This document shows, one piece after another, positions 51,172 through 59,811 of a DNA stretch of 64,000 bases. Source of the DNA: TK10-74A sp965263065. Lineage in GTDB: Bacteria > Chloroflexota > Dehalococcoidia > Bin125. The position numbers were made by a program, and so were the translations under genes. The stretch spans positions 124,001 through 188,000 of the forward strand of contig CBDHGH010000003.1 of assembly GCA_965263065.1 (NCBI GenBank). The letters run 5' to 3'. Position 1 is the stretch's first letter. Each line of letters opens with the position of its first letter. Under the pieces are notes generated by a model. That model was not told where the DNA came from and did no database searches. It saw only the letters and a list, made by a program, of their open reading frames with translations.

Positions 51172-51313
51172 GTGCCGCGCCTTGACGCCCTCTTTCGCCC
51201 GGTGCGAGACTCCCCCCAACCGTTGGCAGGGGCGCGAATCGTCCGGCGAGACCGCGCGAACGCCGTCCCCCCGCCGCGCGCGGTGAGACCGGCGGTGAGA
51301 AAGGGGCTGGCCT

Positions 51314-51781
51314 TTGGCCGACGCCACCCAGCAGCAAATGGATCCGGGGCTGCGCCCGATCGTGGACTACCTGGAACTGCCGACCGACGACCTGGGCGAC
51401 GCCTACATCAAGGCGCTCGTCAACAAGGACGGCACGGCGGCCTTCCTGTACTCGCCCACGCGCCGGTTCGACAGCAAGACCGGCGACATGGACGAGAACT
51501 CGCTGCAGCCCACGCGGCTGGAGAACGAGGGCGAAGTCTGGGTCTACACGATCGTGCACCAGTCCTTCCCGGGCATCCCGACGCCGTTCGTCGGCGCGAT
51601 CATCGACGTGCCGGTGCAGGGGCACCCCGACCTCAAGGTCGCGGTGCGAGCCAACTTGGCCGAGGTCGAGCCGGAGCCCGAGAAGGTCAAGATGGGCATG
51701 CGGGTGCGGCTGCGCGCCCGCGCCGCGCGCAAGGACCGCGAGGGCAACGACGTGGTGATCCCGGAGTACGTGCCCGTCTAG
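51314..51781 (+). CDS. OB-fold DUF35-type acyl-CoA-associated protein
   Basis: 155 residues. The C-terminal part (VYTIVHQSFPGIPTPFVGAIIDVPVQGHPDLKVAVRANL...KMGMRVRLR) is the OB-fold seen next to thiolases. The usual N-terminal rubredoxin-like zinc ribbon is absent, as no cysteines occur. TTG 51314 is the likely start; a ribosome site (gagaaagggg) lies ~8 bp upstream. It probably assists the following thiolase. Confidence 0.8.
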   Translation: MADATQQQMDPGLRPIVDYLELPTDDLGDAYIKALVNKDGTAAFLYSPTRRFDSKTGDMDENSLQPTRLENEGEVWVYTIVHQSFPGIPTPFVGAIIDVPVQGHPDLKVAVRANLAEVEPEPEKVKMGMRVRLRARAARKDREGNDVVIPEYVPV

Positions 51782-51899
51782 GCTCGCGGACGAAGCGGCC
51801 GGCGGCGCACGGGGGCCCGCCTGCTGCTAGACTCGCCGACAAAGCAGGCCCCCAGACACAGGCGACGGTCGCCGCCGAACGCGGCCGGAGGGAAATCGA

Positions 51900-53054
51900 A
51901 TGGAAGACGTTTTCGTTGCCGGCGTAGGCATGATCAAGTTCGGGCGCTACCCCGAGGAGACGGTGCCGTCGCTCGGCGCCAAGGCGGTGAAGCTCGCCCT
52001 CGACGACGCGGGCGCGCAGCTCCAGGACATCGAGATGATGTCCGCGGGCAATCTGTACCGCACCAACATGGTGGGGCAGGACATCCTCAAGGAGATCGGG
52101 ATGACCGGGATCCCGGTCTACAACGTCGCCAACGCCTGTGCGACCGGCGCCACGGCGCTGCGCGAGGCGTACTTCGCGGTCGCCTCGGGCGCGTACGACA
52201 TCGCGCTGGCGGTGGGCGTCGAGCAGATGGGCAAGAAGGGCCTCCTGGGCGGCACCGGCGGCGGTGACCCGGCGTACATCACCGAGGGCGTGATGGGCAC
52301 CGGCACGATGCCGGGCGTGTTCGGCATGGCGGGCATGGAGCACATGCGCCAGTACGGGACCACGCAGGCCCAGTTCGCGCAGATCTCCGTCAAGAACCAC
52401 GAGCACGCGATGGGCAACCCGCTCAGCCAGTACCACGTGCGGCTCAGCCTGGAGGACGTGCTCAACTCCCGCACGGTGGCCTACCCCAACACGCTCTACA
52501 TGTGCTGCCCCACCGGCGACGGCGCCGCCGCTGCCGTCCTGATGAGCAAGGACAAGATCAAGCAGTACACCTCGCAGCCGATCAAGATCGCGGCCTCCGC
52601 GCTCACGACCGACCCCTACACGGCGCGCGACCTCACGTTCCCGGACATCAACACGATGACCCGCAACGCGGCCGATCTCGCCTACGAGCAGGCGGGCCTG
52701 GGGCCGGAGGACATCAACAGCGTGGAGTTGCACGACTGCTTCGCGACGGCCGAACTGCTGCACTACGAGAACCTGAAGCTCGCCCCGGAGGGCGACGGCG
52801 GTCGCTGGGTCGATGAGAAGCTGACCGACCTCTCGGGCCCGCAGGGCGACAAGCGCTGGACGCCGGTCAACACCAGCGGCGGCCTGCTCTCCAAGGGGCA
52901 CCCCCTGGGCGCGACCGGCGTGGCCAACATCTGCGAGATCACCTGGCAGCTTCGCGGCCAGGGCGGCGACCGCCAGGTGCCGAACTACAAAGCGGGGATG
53001 GCGCACGTGATTGGGCTGGGCAGCGCCTGCACGGTGCACATCCTGACGAAGTAG
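51900..53054 (+). CDS. Thiolase-family (SCP2/acetyl-CoA acetyltransferase-type) enzyme
   Basis: 384 residues. The nucleophile cysteine is in VYNVANACATGATAL, the second active-site block is VELHDCFATAELLHYE, and SKGHPLGATGVANICEITWQLRG the third. It belongs to the non-biosynthetic thiolases commonly paired with DUF35 proteins; the acyl substrate is unknown. ATG 51900 follows ggaggg. Confidence 0.9.
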   Translation: MEDVFVAGVGMIKFGRYPEETVPSLGAKAVKLALDDAGAQLQDIEMMSAGNLYRTNMVGQDILKEIGMTGIPVYNVANACATGATALREAYFAVASGAYDIALAVGVEQMGKKGLLGGTGGGDPAYITEGVMGTGTMPGVFGMAGMEHMRQYGTTQAQFAQISVKNHEHAMGNPLSQYHVRLSLEDVLNSRTVAYPNTLYMCCPTGDGAAAAVLMSKDKIKQYTSQPIKIAASALTTDPYTARDLTFPDINTMTRNAADLAYEQAGLGPEDINSVELHDCFATAELLHYENLKLAPEGDGGRWVDEKLTDLSGPQGDKRWTPVNTSGGLLSKGHPLGATGVANICEITWQLRGQGGDRQVPNYKAGMAHVIGLGSACTVHILTK

Positions 53055-53091
53055 CCCGGCGCGCCAGGCGTCGCGCATGACGGTCCGATTG

Positions 53092-53120
53092 GAGGGCGCC
53101 TCTTCGGGGGCGCCCTCTTT
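53092..53120 (+). terminator. Rho-independent-type terminator after thiolase gene
   Basis: GAGGGCGCC (53092-53100), an 8-nt loop, GGCGCCCTC (53109-53117), then TTT. It is 37 bp after the thiolase stop. Confidence 0.75.
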
Positions 53121-53180
53121 GATGTCAGGCGCCCGCACGAGCCCAGCGATCGGGACCGGCGACTACGGGAGGGAACCCAG

Positions 53181-53849
53181 ATGGCGCGCCTCGTGGTCGT
53201 CGCGTTGGGCGGGCCGACACCCGACACGCCGCTGCTGCGCGCCCGCATCGCGGACGCGGCGCTGTTCATCGCCGCCGACGCCGGCGCGGAACGGCTCGCC
53301 GCACTCGGCCTGCGCCCGGACCTGCTGACCGGCGACTTCGACTCGCTCAGCGCGCCGCAGCGGGACGCCGCCGTTCGCGCCGGCGCGGAGATCGTCCCCC
53401 ACCCGGATCCGCAGCAGAACACCGACGGCGCGGTCGCGCTGCGGCTGGCCGTGGAGCGCGGCGCGACCTCGATCGTGGTGCTGGGCGCACACGGCGGCGC
53501 GCGCGTGGATCACAGCCTGGGCAACTTCCTGGCCCTCTTCGACTCCGCCCTCGGGTCGCGGCCGGTCACCGCCGTCGACGGCCACAGCGAGGCCACGGCG
53601 TTGCAGGCCGGCGGCCGGGCGTCCGTCGCGTTCGACGGCGAGGCGGGGGACTACGTCTCGCTCCTGCCCGTCAGCGAGCAGGTCCGGGTGACCAGCCAGG
53701 GACTGCGCTGGCCGCTGGTCGATGCGCAACTGCGGCGAGGCGCGTCGCGCGGGCTGTCGAACGAGCTGATCGGCGCGCAGGGCGGGTATGCCTTATCGGC
53801 GGGGGCGGCGCTGGCGGTCCACGTCGTGGGGCGGCCACAATCCGGCTGA
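53181..53849 (+). CDS. Thiamine pyrophosphokinase
   Basis: 222 residues. Motifs: FIAADAGAERLAALGLRPDLLTGDFDSL (ATP and Mg site), PDPQQNTDGAVALRLAVERG, and LGAHGGARVDHSLGNFLAL; the substrate pocket SNELIG is at the end. It converts thiamine to thiamine diphosphate. ATG 53181 has a ggagggaac ribosome site. Confidence 0.93.
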   Translation: MARLVVVALGGPTPDTPLLRARIADAALFIAADAGAERLAALGLRPDLLTGDFDSLSAPQRDAAVRAGAEIVPHPDPQQNTDGAVALRLAVERGATSIVVLGAHGGARVDHSLGNFLALFDSALGSRPVTAVDGHSEATALQAGGRASVAFDGEAGDYVSLLPVSEQVRVTSQGLRWPLVDAQLRRGASRGLSNELIGAQGGYALSAGAALAVHVVGRPQSG

Positions 53850-53929
53850 TTCGCGGGACCGGGCACCGCGCCGGTACACTCGATCCAAGCGCGTACGCCA
53901 GATCGCAGAGCAGTGAGCAGGAGTACCAG

Positions 53930-54289
53930 ATGCCAACCTACGAATTCACGTGCCCGAAGTGCACGACCCGCTTCGACCTCAACCGCCCCATGTCGAAAGC
54001 GGGCGCGCCAGCCAAGTGCCCCGAGTGCCGGGCGACGGCGACGCGCGTCTGGGGCGCCGCCATCGTCGGTGTGGGCTCGGACTTCGACTTCGACGAGGAC
54101 ATGGACATGAGCGGCATGGACATGGGCGACATGGACATGGGTGGGATGGGCGGCATGCCCGGCATGGGCGGGATGCCCGGCATGGGGGGGATGCCCGGTA
54201 TGGGGGGGATGCCCGGCATGGGCCACGAGCACGGGCATGACCATGGCCACGACCACGGCCTGCCCATGGATGACGACTTCGGCTTCTGA
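53930..54289 (+). CDS. FmdB-type zinc-ribbon protein with Met-Gly-Pro and His tail
   Basis: 119 residues. FmdB ribbon at 1-45 (C8/C11 in TCPKC and C28/C31 in KCPEC), then an acidic Asp/Met stretch, then GGMPGM repeats (~70-97), then HEHGHDHGHDHG. The Met and His blocks look like soft-metal and Ni/Cu/Zn ligands. The gene adjoins sodN/sodX (NiSOD), so nickel handling is possible (inference). The GGM-like repeat resembles the GroEL tail, which the GroEL of this window lacks. Confidence 0.82.
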   Translation: MPTYEFTCPKCTTRFDLNRPMSKAGAPAKCPECRATATRVWGAAIVGVGSDFDFDEDMDMSGMDMGDMDMGGMGGMPGMGGMPGMGGMPGMGGMPGMGHEHGHDHGHDHGLPMDDDFGF

Positions 54290-54421
54290 CGACGCCGGAG
54301 GGGCCGCGCCGCGGCGGCCGACGGGGGCAGCGGGCAGCGCGGATTGCGCGGGACGCCGGCCCCGCGCAATCGCGTCCGTCGGGCGGCGGGCCCCCGCAGT
54401 GGATCCGGCCCGCCGGCGACG

Positions 54422-54853
54422 CTACTTCTTCGACTCCCAGAACAGGTCCGCGAACTCCTTGGTCTTGGCGCGCAACTCCGCCGCCAGCGCGGCGTCCGAG
54501 TTCACCTTGTTCGCGCCCGCGAGCTTGACCAAGTTCCAGACGGTCTCGTGAACCTGGGGGAACTTCTCGAGGTGCGGCGGCTTGAAGTAGTCGCCCCAGA
54601 TGATCAGCACTTCCCGCTTGAGGAGTTCCGCGTGCTGCTCCTTGACCGTCACGTAGCGGGTAAAGGAGTTGTGCCAGCCGGTGGTGTCATCGTCGGGACC
54701 CAGGTCAGCGATCAGGCTGACCATCTTCTCGACGGTCTGCGCCGCGATCTCCGCTGCGTGGGGGTCGTAGATCCCGCAGGGAATGTCGCAGTGCGCGTGG
54801 GCCACCCGGCTGGGGCGCAGCCGGCGGCCGATCTCGGTCCAGTCCATCTGCAT
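54422..54853 (-). CDS. sodN: Nickel superoxide dismutase
   Basis: 143 residues. The nickel hook HCDIPCGIYDP starts at H21, so the first 20 residues (MQMDWTEIGRRLRPSRVAHA) are a leader to be cut off before His. The ligands are C22, C26, the His imidazole and the new N-terminus. The mature length of 123 residues fits the family (~117). ATG 54853 has a ggagga ribosome site. It is divergent from sodX. Confidence 0.96.
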   Translation of the reverse strand: MQMDWTEIGRRLRPSRVAHAHCDIPCGIYDPHAAEIAAQTVEKMVSLIADLGPDDDTTGWHNSFTRYVTVKEQHAELLKREVLIIWGDYFKPPHLEKFPQVHETVWNLVKLAGANKVNSDAALAAELRAKTKEFADLFWESKK

Positions 54854-54968
54854 CGTGTTCCTCCAGAACAGCGTCGCGCGGGGTGCGCCCGGCAAGGCCC
54901 GGGCGGGACACTCCCCCGGGCGCGCCCGCTAGTCGAACGTGCGGCATGATACGGGCGAGGGAGCCGTA

Positions 54969-55424
54969 ATGGAAATCCGACCGCCGCGGGGGATCGCCGA
55001 CCGCGTCCTCACCCTGCTCGCCGTGCTGACCACGCTGGCGCTCCTGCGACTCAGCCGCGCCTACGTCGTGGAGGGCGATTCGATGCGGCCCACGCTGCTG
55101 GACGGCGACTACGTGCATGGGCTGCGGATGCCCGGGTGTGCGCGCCGCTGGCTTCTGGGCCCCGATGCGATCGTCGTCGCGCGCCGGCCCGACGCCCCGC
55201 AGGTCGCCGTGATCAAGCGCGTGGCGGGGCACGACGCGGCCGGCCTGCGCCTGCTGGGCGATCACGCCGCGCTCAGCACCGACAGCCGCCACTTCGGCCC
55301 GGTGGACCCGTCGGCGGTCGAGGCCGTCGTGTGGCTGCGCTACTGGCCCCTGCGGCGGGCGCGGCTGCTCGCCGGCCCGTTCCGGCCGGCGGGCGGCGCC
55401 GGCTGGATCGACCACGTCTCCTGA
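54969..55424 (+). CDS. sodX: SodX-type signal-peptidase-like maturation protease for NiSOD
   Basis: 151 residues of the S24/S26 family. The catalytic Ser is in VVEGDSMRPTLLDGDYV, and the general-base Lys in VAVIKRVAG. A single hydrophobic stretch (RVLTLLAVLTTLALLRL) could anchor it. It lies head-to-head with sodN across 115 bp, so it should remove the sodN leader. ATG 54969 follows gagggagccgta. Confidence 0.9.
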   Translation: MEIRPPRGIADRVLTLLAVLTTLALLRLSRAYVVEGDSMRPTLLDGDYVHGLRMPGCARRWLLGPDAIVVARRPDAPQVAVIKRVAGHDAAGLRLLGDHAALSTDSRHFGPVDPSAVEAVVWLRYWPLRRARLLAGPFRPAGGAGWIDHVS

Positions 55425-55530
55425 CCCGTCGCCGCGCAGCCGCTGGAGGGGCCGAGCGGCGATCCGGGGGCGCCCCGGCCGAGCGTCATTGGGGCGCTTG
55501 CATCCGCCCGCACAATGCGGCACACTCGGG

Positions 55531-55557
55531 TTAGCACTCCCCGCAAGAGAGTGCTAA
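55531..55557. promoter_or_regulatory. CIRCE operator (HrcA-binding site)
   Basis: Perfect TTAGCACTC - 9 bp - GAGTGCTAA inverted repeat, 66 bp before groEL. HrcA represses heat-shock chaperone genes through this site. No hrcA gene is in the window. Confidence 0.97.
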
Positions 55558-55622
55558 GTCCACCCAGAATCGCAACACGCAAGGGCTGGAGCGGTCGCTC
55601 CACCAACGTAAGGGACCAAGTT

Positions 55623-57230
55623 ATGCCGAAGGAGCTCCTGTTCGACGAAGAGGCGCGCGGTGCGCTGCGCGCGGGTATTGGCGCCCTGGCCGATGCGGTG
55701 AAGATCACGCTCGGCCCCAAGGGCCGCAACGTGGTGCTGGCGAAGTCGTTTGGCGCGCCCACCATCACGAACGACGGCGTGACGATCGCCAAGGACATTG
55801 AGCTGGAGAACCCGTTCCACAACATCGGCGCGCAATTGGCCAAGGAAGTCGCCTCGCGCACCAACGACATCGCGGGCGACGGCACCACCACCGCCACGGT
55901 GCTGGCGCAGTCCATCGTCCAGGAGGGCATGCGCAACGTCGCCGCCGGGGCGAACCCCATGGCGCTCAAGCGCGGCCTGGAAGCCGGCGCCGACGCGATC
56001 TCCGGTCACATCCGCAAGAACGCCGTGCGGGTCACCACCCGCGAGCAGATGTCGCAGGTCGCGTCCATCTCCGCCGCCGACCCGACCGTCGGGGAACTCA
56101 TCGGCGAGGTGATGGAGAAAGTCGGCAAGGACGGCGTCATCACCGTCGAAGAGGGCAAGGGCATCCGCAACGAGGTGGAGTACGTGGACGGGCTGCAGTT
56201 CGACCGCGGCTACATCTCGCCCTACTTCGTCACCAACCCGGACCGCATGATCGCGGAGCTCGACGACCCCTACATCCTCATCACCGACAAGAAGATCTCC
56301 GCCATCGCCGACGTGCTGCCGTTGCTGGAGAAGGTCATGCGTGTGAGCAAGAACTTCGCCATCGTCGCCGCCGATGTCGATGGCGAAGCGCTGGCCACGC
56401 TGGCCGTCAACAAGCTGCGCGGCAACGTCAACGTCGTCGCGATGAAGGCGCCCGGCTTCGGCGACCGGCAGAAGGACAACCTGGGCGACATCGCAGCCCT
56501 CACCGGCGGCCAGGTGATCAGCGAGTCCGTCGGCCGCAGCGTCGACTCCGCGGAGCTCAGCGACCTCGGCCGCGCACGGCGGCTGGTCTCGGGCAAGGAC
56601 GACACCACGATCATTGAGGGGCACGGCGACGCCAAGGCGATCGACGCCCGCATCGCCGAGATCAAGGCCACCATGGGCAGCGCCAAGAGCGACTGGGACC
56701 GCGAGAAGGCCCAGGAGCGCCTGGGCAAGCTCTCCAACTCGGTCGCCGTGATCAAGGTCGGCGCGGCCACGGAGGTCGAGCTCAAGGAGCGCAAGCACCG
56801 CGTCGAGGACGCCCTCTCGGCGACGCGCGCCGCAGTCGAGGAAGGCATTGTGCCGGGCGGCGGCGTAGCGCTGGTCAACACCATCAGCGCGCTCGAGAAG
56901 GTCGAGCTCGAAGGCGACGAGGCCACGGGGCTGCGCATCCTGCGCCGGGCCCTGGAAGAGCCGATGCGCCGCATCGCCATCAACGCCGGCCAGGACGGCT
57001 CCGTCGTCGTCCAGGAGGTCAAGTCGAGCCGCAAGAAGAACTTCGGCTACGACGCCGCCGCGGACGAGTTCGGCAACATGATCGACCGGGGCATCATCGA
57101 CCCGGCCATGGTGACCCGCGCCGCGCTGGAGAACGCCGTCTCGATCGGCGCCATGGTGCTGACCACCAACTGCCTGGTCGTGGAGGCCCCCGCGGACGCC
57201 AAGACCCTCGCCGCGGCGCCGATGTACTAG
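55623..57230 (+). CDS. groEL: GroEL chaperonin
   Basis: 535 residues. All chaperonin blocks are present: KITLGPKGRNVVL, GDGTTTATVLAQ (ATP site), EEGIVPGGGVAL, and NCLVVEAP near the end. The usual Gly-Gly-Met tail is missing; the protein stops at AKTLAAAPMY. No groES precedes it. CIRCE upstream indicates HrcA control. The start is ATG 55623. Confidence 0.97.
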   Translation: MPKELLFDEEARGALRAGIGALADAVKITLGPKGRNVVLAKSFGAPTITNDGVTIAKDIELENPFHNIGAQLAKEVASRTNDIAGDGTTTATVLAQSIVQEGMRNVAAGANPMALKRGLEAGADAISGHIRKNAVRVTTREQMSQVASISAADPTVGELIGEVMEKVGKDGVITVEEGKGIRNEVEYVDGLQFDRGYISPYFVTNPDRMIAELDDPYILITDKKISAIADVLPLLEKVMRVSKNFAIVAADVDGEALATLAVNKLRGNVNVVAMKAPGFGDRQKDNLGDIAALTGGQVISESVGRSVDSAELSDLGRARRLVSGKDDTTIIEGHGDAKAIDARIAEIKATMGSAKSDWDREKAQERLGKLSNSVAVIKVGAATEVELKERKHRVEDALSATRAAVEEGIVPGGGVALVNTISALEKVELEGDEATGLRILRRALEEPMRRIAINAGQDGSVVVQEVKSSRKKNFGYDAAADEFGNMIDRGIIDPAMVTRAALENAVSIGAMVLTTNCLVVEAPADAKTLAAAPMY

Positions 57231-57251
57231 GCGGCATCTACTAGACGGCGC

Positions 57252-57315
57252 GAACCCCGCTAACGCGGGTTCAGGCACGCATTGGAACGGGTCTCCCTCT
57301 GGGAGACCCGTTCTG
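57252..57315 (+). terminator. Double hairpin terminator after groEL
   Basis: GAACCCCGC-TAA-CGCGGGTTC (about 57252-57271), then a perfect 12-bp stem AACGGGTCTCCC/GGGAGACCCGTT (57286-57312) with loop TCT. Confidence 0.75.
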
Positions 57316-57346
57316 CGTTCCAGGCTGCGGCCCCAAGTCGCCTCGG

Positions 57347-57874
57347 CTAGCGACGGCGGCGTGTCCAGCCGCGCCCAGCGCCGACGGCGCTCGCGGGCGC
57401 CGGGCCGGGCTCCAGGTGTCGCAGCAGCGGCTCCGTCGCGACGATCAGGGCGGCGAGCGATGCGCCCACCTCGGCGGCCAGCGTCGCGTCGAGCCGGCGC
57501 AGGGGCAGCGTGCGGTGCAGGCGGCACCACGACGCCGTCCAGTCCTCCAGTTCGTAGCTGGGGCCCAGGGCGGCGCGGAGCTCGTCGGCGTGGGCGGCCA
57601 GCCGCATCGCGACGGCCCGGCTCCACTCCTGCGGGCCCTCCAGGTGCAACCCCAGCTCGATGCGGCCCGTCTTGCGCACCGGCCACACCTCGTAGTGCAG
57701 GCGCGGGTCGCCGAAGTGCACCTGTAGGGAGGTGAAGACCACGCGGCTCTGCGGGACGCCCAGCGACTCCGGCAGCGCGGCCAGCGCACGGTCGCGCACG
57801 TCGTCCAGGAAGGGGCGCGTCGCGAGGCGGGCCGGGGTGGGGGTCGGTCGTAGCGAGGCTGAGCGCGATACCAT
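57347..57874 (-). CDS. Hypothetical protein, 175 residues
   Basis: Not recognised. It contains SLQVHFGDPRLHYEVWPVRKTGRIELGLHLEGP, suggestive of an alpha/beta domain, and a C-terminal Arg-rich end (TRRRR). It lies between groEL and pyruvate kinase on the opposite strand. The frame is open over its full length and its codon use resembles that of its neighbours, so it is probably real. Confidence 0.6.
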   Translation of the reverse strand: MVSRSASLRPTPTPARLATRPFLDDVRDRALAALPESLGVPQSRVVFTSLQVHFGDPRLHYEVWPVRKTGRIELGLHLEGPQEWSRAVAMRLAAHADELRAALGPSYELEDWTASWCRLHRTLPLRRLDATLAAEVGASLAALIVATEPLLRHLEPGPAPASAVGAGRGWTRRRR

Positions 57875-57973
57875 GAGCGCAGCCTAGCGACCCCCAGCCC
57901 CGCCTGGCATCGCAGCCGTGCGGACCGCCGCCCTCCCCGCAGCTGCGAAGCTGCGCCCGCCCGGAGAACCGAC

Positions 57974-59488
57974 ATCGTCAACCACGCGACCGCCGCCACG
58001 CTCGACCGACGGGGCACGAAGATCCTCGCCACCCTGGGGCCGGCCACCTCATCCCCCGATGCGATCGCGCGACTCGTGGAGGCGGGCCTGGACGCGGTAC
58101 GGCTCAACTTCTCGCATGGCGACCACGCCACACTCGCCCCCATCATCGGCCGCGTCCGGGCGGTCCAGCAGGCGACGGGCGAGCCGCTGGCCCTGCTGGG
58201 CGATCTGCAGGGCCCCAAGATCCGCGTCGGCGCACTGCCGGAGCCGATGATGCTGCACCGCGACTGGGCCGTGCGCATTCGCCCCCGGGGCGCGCCGGCC
58301 GCGGACGCGCCGCTGGCCGCCCTCGCCGTCGACGGCCGCCTGCGCTTGGAGACCGACTACGCCGGCCTGCCTCAGCACGTGCAGCCCGGCCAGCGCATCT
58401 ACCTCAAGGACGGCCTGATCGACCTCGAAGTGACCGAGGTCGAGGCGGGCGGCGCGGAGCCCCACGTCGACGCGGTGGTGCGCAACGGGGGCCTGCTGAC
58501 CAGCCGCGCCGGGATGAACATCCCCGGCGTGCGTCTGGACCTGCCCACCCTCAGCGACAAGGACCTCGCCGACCTGCGATTCGCCGTCGAGCAGGGTCTC
58601 GACTATCTGGCGCTGTCGTTCGTGCACGACGCGTCCGACCTGCGCGCCGCCCGATCGGCGCTCGACGCGCTCGGCTCGGATATGCACCTGATCGCCAAGA
58701 TCGAGACCGCCTTCGCGCTGGAGCACCTGCCCGAGATCCTGCAGGCCGCCGATGGCGTCATGGTGGCGCGCGGCGATCTGGGCGTGGAGATCGGCGCCGA
58801 GAACGTCCCCATCTGGCAGCGCCGCATCATCGACGCCGCCGCGGACGCCCTGGTGCCCTGCATCGTCGCGACGCAGATGCTGGAGAGCATGGTCTCCAAC
58901 GCGCGCCCGACTCGCGCCGAGGCCAGCGATGTGGCGAACGCCGTCTGGGACGGCACCGACGCCGTCATGCTCTCGGCGGAGACGGCCGTGGGCGACTACC
59001 CGGTGGAGGCCGTCGCGATGATGGACCGCATCATCCGTCGTGCGGAGGAGAGCGGCGACGCCCTGCGCATCGCCAGCCACGACGGCGATTGGTCGCGCGA
59101 CGCCTCGCGCAGCGTGAGCTGGGCCGTGCGCGCCATCGTGGAGCAGAACGCGGACGTGCGCGCGGTCATCGCCTTCACGATCAGCGGCTACACGGGGCGC
59201 CTGATCGCGCAGGACCGCATGCGCGTGCCGGTGATCGTGCTGGCGCCCAATCGCGCCGTCGAGCAGCGCGCGGCGCTGCTCTGGGGCGTACAGCCGGTGC
59301 ACTGTCCGCCCCCGGCCGACCTCGACGCGATGCTGCACACCGTGGACGCGATCGCGCGCACGCACCTGGGCTGCGAAGATGGGGAGCAGGTCGTGGTCGT
59401 TGGCGGCGTGCCGCTCAACATCGGCAAGCCGACCAACTTCCTCAAGCTGCACGCCGTGGGCGAGGAACGCCCCGACGGCGAACCCTGA
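57974..59488 (+). CDS. pyk: Pyruvate kinase, non-canonical start
   Basis: About 500 residues. RRGTKILATLGPA (near 58008), VRLNFSHGD, GDLQGPKIRVG, MVARGDLGVEIGAENV and ATQMLESM (metal and substrate site) are classic. The homology begins upstream of the first possible ATG/GTG/TTG in frame (GTG 58076), so the N-terminal strand would be lost with that start. ATC 57974, 7 bp after GGAGA, is a candidate rare start; a sequencing or assembly error is also possible. The glutaredoxin gene follows. Confidence 0.9.
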   Translation: MVNHATAATLDRRGTKILATLGPATSSPDAIARLVEAGLDAVRLNFSHGDHATLAPIIGRVRAVQQATGEPLALLGDLQGPKIRVGALPEPMMLHRDWAVRIRPRGAPAADAPLAALAVDGRLRLETDYAGLPQHVQPGQRIYLKDGLIDLEVTEVEAGGAEPHVDAVVRNGGLLTSRAGMNIPGVRLDLPTLSDKDLADLRFAVEQGLDYLALSFVHDASDLRAARSALDALGSDMHLIAKIETAFALEHLPEILQAADGVMVARGDLGVEIGAENVPIWQRRIIDAAADALVPCIVATQMLESMVSNARPTRAEASDVANAVWDGTDAVMLSAETAVGDYPVEAVAMMDRIIRRAEESGDALRIASHDGDWSRDASRSVSWAVRAIVEQNADVRAVIAFTISGYTGRLIAQDRMRVPVIVLAPNRAVEQRAALLWGVQPVHCPPPADLDAMLHTVDAIARTHLGCEDGEQVVVVGGVPLNIGKPTNFLKLHAVGEERPDGEP

Positions 59489-59510
59489 CGCGGGGAGACG
59501 GAGCAGGCGC

Positions 59511-59771
59511 ATGGCGGCGGACACGAGCGGCGAGCGGGATGTCCTAGTCTACATGACCTCGTGGTGCGGTGACTGTCGCACGACCCTGCGCTGGCTCGAC
59601 GCGGCCGGGGTCGCGTACCGCAAGGTCGACATCGACCGCAACGCCGCCGCGGCGCAGCGGGTCATGGACTTGAACGAGGGCCGCCGCTCCGTGCCCACGA
59701 TCGTCGTGGACGGGGAGCACCGGCTCACGGAACCGTCGGCGTCGGAGCTGGCCACGCTGTTCGGCGCGTAG
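59511..59771 (+). CDS. Glutaredoxin / mycoredoxin-like protein
   Basis: 86 residues. Redox centre in MTSWCGDCRTTLRWLD (CGDC), then VAYRKVDIDRN and VPTIVVDG (cis-Pro loop). Similar single-domain proteins are mycoredoxins in actinobacteria and glutaredoxins elsewhere. ATG 59511 has a gggagacgg ribosome site and lies 22 bp after the pyk stop. Confidence 0.88.
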   Translation: MAADTSGERDVLVYMTSWCGDCRTTLRWLDAAGVAYRKVDIDRNAAAAQRVMDLNEGRRSVPTIVVDGEHRLTEPSASELATLFGA

Positions 59772-59811
59772 TCCACGCTGCGGCGCCGGTCGAATGCGCC
59801 AGTCAAATGCG

